DNA from: Liminaster sp045576355
Lineage (GTDB): Bacteria; Bacteroidota; Bacteroidia; Bacteroidales; UBA3663
Assembly: GCA_045576355.1 (NCBI GenBank)
Contig: JAZNGG010000001.1
Coordinates: 1-64,000, forward strand
DNA length: 64,000 nucleotides
Direction: 5' to 3'
Below are positions 53,075 through 61,664 of the stretch, piece after piece. The notes under the pieces were generated by a model that did not search any database, was not told the DNA's origin, and saw nothing but the letters and a program-made list of their open reading frames with translations. A program made the translations under genes and the position numbers. Position 1 is the stretch's first letter. Each line of letters starts with the position of its first letter.

Positions 53075-53491
53075 ATGGAAAAAACAATCACCCACGATGG
53101 GGTTGTCATAAAAACAGAAGGGTCAGAAGTACATGTGATGATTATCCAGCAGTCAGCTTGTAGTGGGTGTCATGCACGTGGTGCTTGTATAGCTTCTGAT
53201 AAAAAAGAAAAAATAATTATTGCAGAGAGTCAAGGAGAGACTTATAGTCCGGGAGAACAGGTCGTTTTGGTTGGTGCCAATAGTATGGCTTGGTCTGCTT
53301 TGGCCTATGCTTTTTTACTTCCCCTCGTTTTGGGTTTGACTATTCTTTTTGTTGTAGGTTTGACGTACGGAGAGGGTGTCGGTGCGCTTTCTGTTGGGAT
53401 CGTTCTGACCCTTTATTATGTTGTCCTTTCTTTGTTTAGAAACAAATTGAAGACCCGTTTTACCTTTACTCTTCGTCGTAAGTCTTTATAA
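53075..53491 (+). CDS. rseC: RseC/MucC-family positive regulator
   Basis: A 138-aa membrane protein with a cytoplasmic N-terminal domain holding the cysteine motif SACSGCHARGAC (about residues 29-40) and two transmembrane helices (about 68-110). RseC homologues sit at the head of rnf operons in Bacteroidetes and are thought to help reduce SoxR or to mature Rnf; the Cys set may bind a metal or Fe-S cluster. Here it is followed after 84 bp by rnfB. Confidence 0.9.
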   Translation: MEKTITHDGVVIKTEGSEVHVMIIQQSACSGCHARGACIASDKKEKIIIAESQGETYSPGEQVVLVGANSMAWSALAYAFLLPLVLGLTILFVVGLTYGEGVGALSVGIVLTLYYVVLSLFRNKLKTRFTFTLRRKSL

Positions 53492-53575
53492 TAGACTAGA
53501 GGGGGAGGGTTTAAGAAACAGCGAGAGTGTATTTAAATCTTTAATCTATAATATCTTAATAACATTAGTATCACT

Positions 53576-54796
53576 ATGAATTTGATTCTTATTGCTCTCA
53601 TCGTCCTTGGTGTGATTGGAGCCGTAGGCGCTTTGGTGCTTTTCGGAGTGGCAAAGAAGTTCTATGTTTATGAGGACCCCCGCGTGGGTCAAGTGGAGGA
53701 AGTGCTACCTGGTGCGAACTGTGGTGGTTGCGGATTCGCAGGATGTCATGGTCTGGCTGATGCATGTGTAAAAGCTACATCGTTGGAAGGCTTGATGTGT
53801 CCTGTTGGTGGTGCGGAAACGATGGCTAAGGTTGCCAGCATTCTTGGCATGGAGGCTGGTGCTGCCGAACCTAAGGTGGCTGTAGTCCGTTGTTCCGGTG
53901 ACAAATGTGCTCGTCCGAAAACATCTCATTATGATGGCGCGAAGAGTTGTGCCGTTGCTGCTGCTACTTTTGCAGGAGAGACCGGATGTGCTTTTGGTTG
54001 TATCGGTTTAGGCGATTGCGTCGCTGCTTGTGCTTTTGATGCTATTCGGATGAACGAAGAGACCGGTCTTCCTGTTGTTGATGAAGAGAAATGTGTGGCT
54101 TGCGGCGCTTGTGTCAAGGCTTGTCCGAAGATTGTTATCGAATTGCGAAAGAAAGGTCGCTTAGTCGGTGGCAACCATCGTCGTGTTTGGGTTAGCTGTA
54201 TCAATCATGATAAGGGTGCTGCAGCTAAGAAAGCTTGTGCCAACGCATGTATCGGTTGTGGTAAGTGTGCTAAGGTCTGCAAGTTTGATGCAATTACCAT
54301 AGAGAATAATTTGGCATATATCGATCCAGAGAAGTGTAAAGCTTGTGGCCTTTGTGTCAATGAGTGTCCGACTGGAGCCATCCATGCTACGTTTACACCT
54401 CCGGCTCCTGCGCCTGCAGCTCCTAAAACAGAGGAGGCTCCTAAGGCAGAAGTAAAGCCTGCAGCTCCTAAAACAGAGGAGGCTCCTAAGGCAGAAGTAA
54501 AGCCTGCAGCTCCTAAAACAGAGGAGGCTCCTAAAGCAGAAGTAAAGCCTGCAGCTCCCAAAGCAGAGGAGGCTCCTAAGGCAGAAGTAAAGCCTGTAGC
54601 TCCTAAAACAGAGGAGGCTCCTAAGGCCGAGGTAAAGCCTGCAGCTCCCAAAGCAGAGGAGGCTCCTAAGGCAGAAGTAAAGCCTGTAGCTCCTAAAACA
54701 GAGGAGGCTCCTAAGGCCGAGGTAAAGCCCGCAGCTCCCAAAGCAGAGGAGGCTCCTAAGGCAGAGGAGAAAACTGAGACTCCTAAAGCTGAATAA
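53576..54796 (+). CDS. rnfB: Rnf complex subunit RnfB with Ala-Pro-Lys-Glu repeat tail
   Basis: Ferredoxin-like entry subunit of the ion-pumping ferredoxin:NAD+ oxidoreductase. N-terminal membrane helix (about 3-25), then the Fe-S domain CGGC...C...C (Cys49, 52, 57, 75), a second set (GLGDCVAACAFD), and ferredoxin pairs CVACGACVKACPK, CIGCGKCAKVCK and CKACGLCVNECP up to about residue 270. Residues 281-400 are eight 15-residue repeats of the AAPKTEEAPKAEVKP type, an extension that raises the length to 406 aa against about 290 in relatives without it. Probably a flexible cytoplasmic tail. Confidence 0.95.
   Translation: MNLILIALIVLGVIGAVGALVLFGVAKKFYVYEDPRVGQVEEVLPGANCGGCGFAGCHGLADACVKATSLEGLMCPVGGAETMAKVASILGMEAGAAEPKVAVVRCSGDKCARPKTSHYDGAKSCAVAAATFAGETGCAFGCIGLGDCVAACAFDAIRMNEETGLPVVDEEKCVACGACVKACPKIVIELRKKGRLVGGNHRRVWVSCINHDKGAAAKKACANACIGCGKCAKVCKFDAITIENNLAYIDPEKCKACGLCVNECPTGAIHATFTPPAPAPAAPKTEEAPKAEVKPAAPKTEEAPKAEVKPAAPKTEEAPKAEVKPAAPKAEEAPKAEVKPVAPKTEEAPKAEVKPAAPKAEEAPKAEVKPVAPKTEEAPKAEVKPAAPKAEEAPKAEEKTETPKAE
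54416..54775 (+). repeat. Eight 45-bp tandem repeats in rnfB
   Basis: Units of 45 bp (15 codons) start at 54416 and run in frame to 54775. The first three are almost identical; later ones alternate Ala/Val at position 1 and Thr/Ala at position 5. The high identity at the third codon position points to recent unit duplication. Confidence 0.92.
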
Positions 54797-54846
54797 CATT
54801 CCTCTAAAGGAAAAAGTATAACTTAGCAATAATTCAAATTAACTAT

Positions 54847-56229
54847 ATGAAGACCTTTAGAATAGGCGGTGTACATCCCGCTGCTAATAAACTTTCAGAC
54901 AAGGAGCCTGTCAAGGTTCTCCCTATCCCTGCGGCGGTAGCTATTCCGCTTGCGCAGAACTTGGGCGCTCCTTCTAAGCCTGTGGTTGCCAAAGGTGACA
55001 AGGTGAAGGTTGGTACCGTTATCGGCGAACCGGGCGGTTTCCTCTCTTCTTATGTTCACTCTTCTGTATCCGGTGTGGTAGAGAAGATTGACATGGTGCC
55101 GGATGCGTCCGGTAAAAAAGTTCAGGCTGTGTTTATCAAAGTTGAGGGTGATGAATGGGAAGAGAGTATTGACCGTTCGGAGACCATTGACAAAGATCTT
55201 AAATTGACCACTCCTCAGGAGATTGTAGAGCGTGTTAAGGCTTGTGGTATCGTGGGTATGGGTGGTGCTACTTTCCCGACACAGGTGAAATTGACCCCTC
55301 CGCCGACTATGAAGTGCGAAGTGGTGATCATCAATGCTGTCGAATGTGAGCCTTATCTCACCTCTGATCATAGTCTTATGTTGGCTCATGCAGAGGAGAT
55401 TCTCATCGGTGTGCAGATTCTCATGAAAGCGATGAGTGTCAATAAAGCAATTATCGGTATTGAGGCCAACAAGCCGGATGCCATCGCACTCATGACACAA
55501 AAAGCATCTGCTTACCCCGGCATATCTATCCAACCGTTGAAACTTAAATACCCACAAGGTGGTGAAAAGCAGCTTATCGATGCTTGCATCCGTAAGCAGG
55601 TGCCCAGTGGCGGTCTCCCGATCGCAACAGGCGCTTTGGTTCAGAATGTCGGCACAGCTTATGCTGTCTATGAAGCTGTACAGAAAAATAAACCGCTTTT
55701 CGAGCGCATCGTAACTGTGACAGGTAAGTCACTCAAGCAACCTTCTAATTTCTTGGCGCGCGTAGGTACTCCTCTTTCTTCTCTGATCGAGGCTGCCGGT
55801 GGCATGCCTGAGGATACAGGAAAAGTGATTTCCGGTGGTCCGATGATGGGTAAAGCCATGCCGGAAGTTAACTCTTATATGGTGAAAGGTTGTTCCGGCG
55901 TTTTGATTATGCCCAACGCCGAAGCTCGTCGCAAGGCAGCTACACCTTGTATCCGTTGTGCCAAGTGTGTCGGAGTGTGCCCGATGGGTCTCAATCCTCA
56001 GATCCTTGCTCGCTATAGCCAGTTAGGTATGTTGGAAGAGGCTGAGGCAGAGCGCATCTATGACTGCATCGAGTGTGGCTCTTGTAGCTTCACTTGTCCG
56101 GCTAACCGTCCTTTGCTTGACTGGATCCGTCAGGGTAAAGGCAAGGTAATGGGTATCATCCGTGCTCGTGCGGCAGCTGCCGCTGAGGCAGCCAAGGCAG
56201 CCGCTGCTGCTAAGGAAGAGAAAAAATAA
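54847..56229 (+). CDS. rnfC: Rnf complex subunit RnfC
   Basis: Peripheral subunit that binds NAD(H) and FMN and carries two 4Fe-4S clusters. The 460-aa protein has the N-terminal barrel-sandwich (AKGDKVKVGTVIGEPGG), the NuoF-like FMN/NAD domain (GIVGMGGATFPTQVKL, INAVECEPYLTSD) and the clusters CIRCAKCVGVCP and CIECGSCSFTCP. The last 25 residues are an Ala/Lys-rich tail (RARAAAAAEAAKAAAAAKEEKK). Second rnf gene, 50 bp after rnfB. Confidence 0.96.
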   Translation: MKTFRIGGVHPAANKLSDKEPVKVLPIPAAVAIPLAQNLGAPSKPVVAKGDKVKVGTVIGEPGGFLSSYVHSSVSGVVEKIDMVPDASGKKVQAVFIKVEGDEWEESIDRSETIDKDLKLTTPQEIVERVKACGIVGMGGATFPTQVKLTPPPTMKCEVVIINAVECEPYLTSDHSLMLAHAEEILIGVQILMKAMSVNKAIIGIEANKPDAIALMTQKASAYPGISIQPLKLKYPQGGEKQLIDACIRKQVPSGGLPIATGALVQNVGTAYAVYEAVQKNKPLFERIVTVTGKSLKQPSNFLARVGTPLSSLIEAAGGMPEDTGKVISGGPMMGKAMPEVNSYMVKGCSGVLIMPNAEARRKAATPCIRCAKCVGVCPMGLNPQILARYSQLGMLEEAEAERIYDCIECGSCSFTCPANRPLLDWIRQGKGKVMGIIRARAAAAAEAAKAAAAAKEEKK

Positions 56230-56259
56230 GTCCAATCGAAATAATTAAAATTAAAATCG

Positions 56260-57240
56260 ATGAATAAGTTAAATGTCTCCTTGTCACCTCACGTTCATAG
56301 TGGCAACTCTGTGCAGGGCTGTATGCGTGATGTGCTCATCGCATTGGTGCCTGCGCTGATCGTCTCCTTCTGTTTCTTTGGAGTAGGCGCATTGGTTGTT
56401 ACGCTGACCTCTGTGGCATCGTGTGTTCTTTTTGAATTTCTGATTCAGAAGTTCCTTTTGAAGACTACACCCTCCATTTGCGACCTCTCTGCCGTATTGA
56501 CGGGTGTGCTTTTAGCATTCAATGTCCCTTCCAATCTTCCCGTTTGGATTATCATCATCGGTGCCCTCGTGGCTATCGGTATTGGTAAGATGGCTTTTGG
56601 TGGCATCGGATGTAACATCTTCAACCCGGCTCTTGTCGGTCGTGTGTTCCTTTTGATCGCTTATCCTGCTCAGATGACCGAATGGCCTAAGAGTGGTGAA
56701 ATGGCATATCTCGATGCAGAGACTGCAGCTACACCGCTCTCTCTCTTGTCTCAGTGGGTAAGTGCTGAGGGCGCTGCTGCTGATCGCATTTGGGCTCAAA
56801 TCCCCTCTTCCATTGATATGTTGATCGGTAAGACCGGAGGATCTTTGGGTGAAGTTTGTGCCCTTGCTTTGTTGCTTGGTTTGGTCTATATGCTCATCCG
56901 TAAGACCATCACTTGGCATATCCCTGTCAGCATCCTTGTGACTGCATTTGTCATGTCTCTCATCTGCTATGGTGGCAATGTTGATGTCGCTGTCATGCAG
57001 CTTTTGTCCGGAGGTATGATGTTGGGTGCCATCTTTATGGCTACTGACTATGTCTCTTCTCCGATGACTCATAAGGGCATGTTGATCTATGGTGTTTGCA
57101 TTGGTGCTTTGACCATCATCATCCGTCGTTTCGGAGCTTACCCAGAGGGTATGTCTTTTGCGATTCTGATTATGAATGCGTTTACACCGCTCATCAATGC
57201 TTATGTTAAACCCAAACGTTTCGGCGTTGTTAAAAAATAA
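56260..57240 (+). CDS. rnfD: Rnf complex subunit RnfD
   Basis: Integral membrane subunit with about nine helices and a covalent FMN through a phosphothreonine bond; related to NqrB. The 326-aa protein starts VSLSPHVHSGNSVQGCMRDVLIAL, has NPALVGRVFLL and the flavin site FMATDYVSSPMTHKG, where the Thr is the expected attachment. 30 bp after rnfC. Confidence 0.95.
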   Translation: MNKLNVSLSPHVHSGNSVQGCMRDVLIALVPALIVSFCFFGVGALVVTLTSVASCVLFEFLIQKFLLKTTPSICDLSAVLTGVLLAFNVPSNLPVWIIIIGALVAIGIGKMAFGGIGCNIFNPALVGRVFLLIAYPAQMTEWPKSGEMAYLDAETAATPLSLLSQWVSAEGAAADRIWAQIPSSIDMLIGKTGGSLGEVCALALLLGLVYMLIRKTITWHIPVSILVTAFVMSLICYGGNVDVAVMQLLSGGMMLGAIFMATDYVSSPMTHKGMLIYGVCIGALTIIIRRFGAYPEGMSFAILIMNAFTPLINAYVKPKRFGVVKK

Positions 57241-57249
57241 TTAACGACT

Positions 57250-57930
57250 ATGGCAAAGTTAAAAGATTCGTTGGCAAATATGTTCTTGTCCTTGACAGGT
57301 ATCTGCCTTGTCGTGGGCGCACTTTTGGGCTGGGTCTCTTCGGTGACTGCCGAACCGATCCGTTTGGCTGAGGCAGCTAAACAGGAGAATGCCATCAAGG
57401 TTGTGGCCCCGGAGTTTGACGCTTTGGGTCAGTCTTACACTGCCACTTCTGCCAATGGCGAGGAGGCTATTGTTTTCCCTGTTTTGAAAGATGGTGTTGA
57501 GGTGGGTGCCGCCGTTCAGGCAATATCCAAAAAAGCATTCAGCGGAACCATCACCCTCATGTTCGGTTTCGATAAAGAGGGCACCCTTACAGGCTTCAAT
57601 GTCTTGCAGTCTGCCGAGACTCCCGGTTTGGGATCTAAGATTCCGCAGTGGTTTGGTGAGGATAACAAAGGCAATAAAGGTAAGGGATACGTGATCGGTA
57701 AAAATCCGGCTACATCCAATCTTCGGGTTAAGAAGGATGGAGGAGATGTAGATGCCATCACTGCTGCTACCATCTCGTCACGCGCTTTCCTCGATGCACT
57801 CTCTCAGGCATACGGCGTCTATAAAGCCGGAGGTAATGCTCCCGCTACAGATGCTTGCGCTTCTGCCTCTACTTGTGCCACTGAGTGCTCTAAAGCCTGT
57901 GAAACTGAAAAAGTAGAAAATAACCAATAA
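57250..57930 (+). CDS. rnfG: Rnf complex subunit RnfG with cysteine-rich tail
   Basis: Membrane-anchored periplasmic flavoprotein with FMN bound covalently to a Thr. The 226-aa protein has an N-terminal helix (about 8-30), SAETPGLGSKI, and the flavinylation motif DAITAATISS with Thr174. Unusual is the C-terminus (about residues 203-217): DACASASTCATECSKACE, four Cys spaced C-x5-C-x3-C-x3-C, absent from the typical RnfG as I know it. Begins 9 bp after rnfD. Confidence 0.94.
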   Translation: MAKLKDSLANMFLSLTGICLVVGALLGWVSSVTAEPIRLAEAAKQENAIKVVAPEFDALGQSYTATSANGEEAIVFPVLKDGVEVGAAVQAISKKAFSGTITLMFGFDKEGTLTGFNVLQSAETPGLGSKIPQWFGEDNKGNKGKGYVIGKNPATSNLRVKKDGGDVDAITAATISSRAFLDALSQAYGVYKAGGNAPATDACASASTCATECSKACETEKVENNQ

Positions 57931-57950
57931 AGTGTAGGAGGAAACATATT

Positions 57951-58538
57951 ATGAGTAAATTAAGTATCATTATCAATGGTATAGTTAAGGACAACCCGAC
58001 TTTCGTGTTGCTCCTCGGTATGTGTCCTACCTTAGGAACTACCTCTTCAGCCATCAACGGCATGAGCATGGGTCTGGCGACTATGGCGGTATTGATCTGT
58101 TCCAATGTCGTTATCTCACTGCTCAAGAGCCTCATCCCGGACAAAGTGCACATCCCGTGTTACATCGTGGTGATCGCTGCCTTTGTGACTGTCGTTCAGT
58201 TGGTTTTACAGGCCTATGCTCCGGACATCTATGCGACCCTCGGCCTCTTCATTCCGCTCATCGTGGTAAACTGTATCGTTTTGGGTCGTGCCGAGTCATT
58301 TGCAGCTAAAAACAATGCTTTGGACTCTGCATTAGACGGCATCGGTATCGGATTGGGCTTCACCCTCGCTTTGACCCTCATCGGCTGCTGTCGTGAGTTG
58401 CTCGGCACGGGTGCCATCTTTGGTTGCACCATATTCCCCGAGGATTTCGGTGCTCTTACTTTTGTCTTGGCTCCCGGTGCATTCATCACTTTGGGCTTCC
58501 TTGTAGCTATCTTCAATAAACTCACTAAAAAGGCATAA
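57951..58538 (+). CDS. rnfE: Rnf complex subunit RnfE
   Basis: Membrane subunit of about six helices (NqrD family); with RnfA it holds the transmembrane Fe-S centre. The 195-aa protein has NPTFVLLLGMCPTLGTTSSA and IPLIVVNCIVLGRAESFA, the two conserved half-helix motifs with Cys. 20 bp after rnfG. Confidence 0.96.
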   Translation: MSKLSIIINGIVKDNPTFVLLLGMCPTLGTTSSAINGMSMGLATMAVLICSNVVISLLKSLIPDKVHIPCYIVVIAAFVTVVQLVLQAYAPDIYATLGLFIPLIVVNCIVLGRAESFAAKNNALDSALDGIGIGLGFTLALTLIGCCRELLGTGAIFGCTIFPEDFGALTFVLAPGAFITLGFLVAIFNKLTKKA

Positions 58539-58544
58539 TAGACT

Positions 58545-59117
58545 ATGGAATATGTAATGATGATTATTGCCGCGATATTTGTCAATAATATCGTCTTGGC
58601 GCAGTTCTTGGGCATCTGTCCTTTCCTGGGCGTCTCCAAAAAGGTCAGCACAGCATTTGGCATGGGCATGGCGGTGACCTTTGTGATGTTTATTGCCACG
58701 GTTGCCACTTGGTGCATCCAAAAATACTGTCTCGACACCTTGGGTCTCGGCTTCATGCAGACCATCGTCTATATTCTCGTGATTGCTGCTTTGGTGCAGA
58801 TGGTGGAAATCATCTTGAAGAAAGTCTCTCCGGCGCTCTATGCCGCTTTGGGAGTTTTCCTGCCGTTGATCACGACCAACTGTACGATCCTCGGTGTTGC
58901 CATCAATGTGATCACTTTTGAGTTTACCCTCTTGCAGTCCATCGTCTATGCCATTGCAATGGCATTAGGCTTTACCTTGGCGATGGTTCTCTTTGCCGGT
59001 ATCCGCGAGCAACTCGCCATCACCAATGTCCCTGCCGGCATGAAGGGTACTCCGATCGCTCTGATCACCGCCGGTCTTTTGGCCATGGCTTTCATGGGCT
59101 TCTCCGGCATCGCTTGA
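58545..59117 (+). CDS. rnfA: Rnf complex subunit RnfA
   Basis: Membrane subunit of about six helices (NqrE family), sister of RnfE in inverted topology. The 190-aa protein has NNIVLAQFLGICPFLGVSKK and LPLITTNCTILGVAI with the conserved Cys residues. Last gene of rseC-rnfBCDGEA, starting 6 bp after rnfE and followed by a strong terminator (59158-59197). Confidence 0.96.
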   Translation: MEYVMMIIAAIFVNNIVLAQFLGICPFLGVSKKVSTAFGMGMAVTFVMFIATVATWCIQKYCLDTLGLGFMQTIVYILVIAALVQMVEIILKKVSPALYAALGVFLPLITTNCTILGVAINVITFEFTLLQSIVYAIAMALGFTLAMVLFAGIREQLAITNVPAGMKGTPIALITAGLLAMAFMGFSGIA

Positions 59118-59157
59118 TTTCTCCCCCCCGCCTCTTTATAGAGGAATTCTTTCCCCG

Positions 59158-59197
59158 GGGACTGACCAAAGCATCTCGCTTTGAGTCAGTCCCTTTT
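59158..59197 (+). terminator. Terminator of the rnf operon
   Basis: GGGACTGAC-CAAAGC (59158-59172), loop ATCTC, GCTTTG-A-GTCAGTCCC (59178-59193), then TTTT. A 15-bp stem with one bulged A. Confidence 0.9.
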
Positions 59198-59286
59198 CTT
59201 TGCTCCTCTCTCGGCATAAGTGTAAACTTTGTGAGATTTTTAGGCACAAAAAACATTCAGAGTGTGCGAGTTTACATATTATTCAT

Positions 59287-59294
59287 TACCTTTG
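59287..59294 (+). promoter_or_regulatory. -7 box for the kinase-SUMF1 gene
   Basis: TACCTTTG; the -33 region (TGTG) is weak. About 43 bp before the ATG. Confidence 0.5.
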
Positions 59295-59337
59295 TCCCGT
59301 ATCATATACACTCAGTAATTTATAATTATCATCTGAT

Positions 59338-61269
59338 ATGCAACAGCTAAGTCCCAATACCCTCCTGCAGGGAGGGAAATATCGGATCTTGAAAGTCCTC
59401 GGTCAGGGTGGCTTCGGCATCACCTATCTGGCAGAACAAGAGCTTCTCGAGCGAAAAGTCTGTATCAAGGAGTTCTTCTATAAGGATTATTGTGAACGCG
59501 ATGAGACTACCAGCCATGTCTCTCTCGGCACACAGGCTACTCATGAGTTGGTGGAACGTTTTCTCAATAAGTTCATGAAGGAGGCACGCACCATCTCCAG
59601 ACTTGATCATCCCAATATCATCAAGATTTATGACATCTTCAAGGAGAATGGCACAGCCTATTATGTGATGGACTATATCGAGGGAGAATCTCTCTCGCAG
59701 ATAGTGAAGCATCGGGGCTTGTTGCCCGAAGCGGAGGCGGTGGCATACATCCGACAGGTGGCTTCTGCTTTGGAGTTTATCCATCGGCAGAGCATCAACC
59801 ACTTGGATGTGAAGCCTGCCAACATCATGGTGCGTCATTCAGACCACAACGCAGTCTTGATAGACTTCGGCCTTTCCAAGCAGTATGATGCCGATGGCGG
59901 ACAGACGAGCACCACCCCGGTCGGGATCAGTCATGGCTATGCCCCGATGGAGCAATACAATGCCGGTGGGGTCAGCACATTCTCTCCGCAGAGCGATATC
60001 TATTCGTTGGGTGCGACGCTCTATAAGCTTTTGACCGGCAACACTCCTCCGCAAGCCAATGAGGTGATGGAGGATGGATTGCCCCCGATCACAACAACTG
60101 TTTCTCCCTGTGTGGTACAGGCGATTGAGCATGCGATGCAGCCTCGCCGTAAAGATCGTCCGCAGAGTGTGGCGGAGTTTTTGGCATTGCTGAATGTCGG
60201 AGTTGTATCTGCACCAATGGAGAATAAAGATGTCGAAGATGAAGAGGAGACAAAAATAATTGGCGGTCAGGATACTCCTTCTAAGCCTGCTCCTGCTCCT
60301 AAACCGCAGCCTCAGCCTGCTCCGACACCCTCACCCAAACCGGAACCTAAAGTTTCGGAGGTGACTGAAGTCCAACCTAAACCCAAGTCTTCTTCTCTAA
60401 TGAAGTGGATGATACCTTTGGCATTGGTGGTTGCGTTGATATGTATATTTTGGCCAAAAGGGGGTAATAATGTTGCTCAGAGTCCGCGTCCCGCTCAGCA
60501 ACCTTTGGTCACACAGATGCCGGTCTCATCCGGATCCGCTCAGTCGGCTGAAAAGAGTGTTACATCCAATGGATTCTCTTACACGATCAACGGAGTTACT
60601 TTCAATATGGTATCAGTGAAAGGGGGTACTTTTCAGATGGGTGCGACTTCAGAGCAGCAGAGTCCGTATAGTGATGAGAAGCCCGTTCATAGTGTCACTT
60701 TGAGCGATTATTACATTGGCGAAACCGAAGTGACGCAGGCTCTTTGGACGGCAGTTATGGGAAGCAATCCCTCTTGTTGGAAAGGGGATCATCTTCCTGT
60801 GGAGAAAGTCTCTTGGGATGATTGCCAAACCTTCATTCGCAAACTGAATCAGTTGACAGGCGAAACCTTCCGCCTCCCGACCGAAGCGGAGTGGGAATAC
60901 GCGGCACGTGGTGGCAATAAATCCCGGGGTTATCAATATTCAGGAAGCAATAGTTTGGACGATGTAGCTTGGTATTGCGATAACTCCGGCTATAAGACCC
61001 ATGCCGTGAAGACGAAGCGACCTAACGAGTTGGGGCTCTATGACATGAGTGGCAATGTTTGGGAGTGGTGTCAGGATTGGGATGGCAGTTATTCGAGCAG
61101 TGCACAGACGAATCCTACGGGACCTTCTTCGGGGTTGTTCCGCGTGAGCCGTGGCGGTAGCTGGGGCAGCAGCTGGATGGACAGTCGCGTTTCCAAACGC
61201 CTCTGTTACACGCCCGGCAACCGCGGCGACTACCTCGGCTTTCGGCTCTCAGTTTCTTCTCATAGATAA
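59338..61269 (+). CDS. Membrane Ser/Thr protein kinase with extracytoplasmic SUMF1 domain
   Basis: A 643-aa single-pass protein. Residues 15-290 are a Hanks-type kinase: GQGGFG loop (22-27), Lys44 in CIKEF, catalytic loop HLDVKPAN (Asp157; HLD instead of HRD), DFG Asp176, and GYAPMEQ. Then an acidic, Pro-rich linker (PKPAPAPKPQPQPAPTPSPK), a transmembrane helix (about 355-373), and residues 425-640 form a formylglycine-generating-enzyme-like (SUMF1) domain: GGTFQMGAT, ETEVTQALW, RLPTEAEWEYAARGG, NVWEWCQDW, SRGGSW, GFRL. Such folds often bind ligands rather than act as enzymes. The C-terminal 40 residues resemble a hypervariable region. Confidence 0.9.
   Translation: MQQLSPNTLLQGGKYRILKVLGQGGFGITYLAEQELLERKVCIKEFFYKDYCERDETTSHVSLGTQATHELVERFLNKFMKEARTISRLDHPNIIKIYDIFKENGTAYYVMDYIEGESLSQIVKHRGLLPEAEAVAYIRQVASALEFIHRQSINHLDVKPANIMVRHSDHNAVLIDFGLSKQYDADGGQTSTTPVGISHGYAPMEQYNAGGVSTFSPQSDIYSLGATLYKLLTGNTPPQANEVMEDGLPPITTTVSPCVVQAIEHAMQPRRKDRPQSVAEFLALLNVGVVSAPMENKDVEDEEETKIIGGQDTPSKPAPAPKPQPQPAPTPSPKPEPKVSEVTEVQPKPKSSSLMKWMIPLALVVALICIFWPKGGNNVAQSPRPAQQPLVTQMPVSSGSAQSAEKSVTSNGFSYTINGVTFNMVSVKGGTFQMGATSEQQSPYSDEKPVHSVTLSDYYIGETEVTQALWTAVMGSNPSCWKGDHLPVEKVSWDDCQTFIRKLNQLTGETFRLPTEAEWEYAARGGNKSRGYQYSGSNSLDDVAWYCDNSGYKTHAVKTKRPNELGLYDMSGNVWEWCQDWDGSYSSSAQTNPTGPSSGLFRVSRGGSWGSSWMDSRVSKRLCYTPGNRGDYLGFRLSVSSHR
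61138..61266 (+). other. Possible DGR-type variable region at the 3' end of the kinase gene
   Basis: Encodes RVSRGGSW, then a run of codons ending in C or T, and DYLGFRL, the usual C-terminal layout of diversity-generating-retroelement targets with a C-type-lectin/SUMF1 fold. Many codons (AGC, GAC, TAC, GGC, CTC, TGT) are one or two changes at A positions from AAC, AAT or ATC. This stretch is visibly richer in G+C than the rest of the gene. No template repeat or reverse transcriptase is in the window. Confidence 0.35.
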
Positions 61270-61434
61270 AAATTTACCAAACGTAGCGAAAATAGAATCA
61301 TTTCAGAAAGCGCAGCGACAGAAAGGGACGGCGAGAGATAAATTGCATTTATAGTTTATTAACGCGCGAATGTAATCCAAATGTGGCAATTTGACACAGA
61401 TGCGTAAGGTCTTTGCTTCCCTCTTGCTTGTTCT

Positions 61435-61451
61435 AAATCCGTTAACATACA
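61435..61451 (+). repeat. Second copy of the 17-bp motif
   Basis: AAATCCGTTAACATACA, identical to 24509-24525. Followed directly by a GCCATY microsatellite and then the CAGC-type array. Confidence 0.7.
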
Positions 61452-61453
61452 GA

Positions 61454-61516
61454 GCCATCGCCATCTGCCATTGCCATTGCCATCGCCATCTGCCATTGCC
61501 ATCGCCATCTGCCATA
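61454..61516. repeat. GCCATC/GCCATT microsatellite
   Basis: Ten 6- or 7-bp units (GCCATC, GCCATCT, GCCATT) in a row. The word ATCTGCCAT within it also occurs in the dispersed repeats at about 3270 and 7690. Confidence 0.85.
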
Positions 61517-61538
61517 GAGGATCGCAGCCCTCTGAACG

Positions 61539-61648
61539 CAGCGTGCTGCGTCAGCATACGCAGTGCGCTGTGTTGCCCGATGCAGCGCAGTCCGTTGGCT
61601 TACACAGCACGCTGAGTTTGCCTCTTCAGTGTGCTGCGTTGAGCCGCA
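61539..61648. repeat. CAGC-type array, five 22-bp units
   Basis: Units begin at 61539, 61561, 61583, 61605 and 61627, each starting CAGYRYG or similar with GTT near position 12. The second unit shares CAG..CGCTGTGTTGCCCGATG with the array at 24552 (there GCGTTACCCGATG). Exact 22-bp register throughout. Confidence 0.75.
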
Positions 61649-61664
61649 AATCAGTAGTAAATCA

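Noticed and set aside
54161..54829. Long minus-strand ORFs opposite rnfB (222 and 178 aa)
   Set aside because: They are the mirror of the 45-bp repeats in rnfB and read Leu/Cys/Ser- or Ala/Gly-rich repeats with no independent signals.
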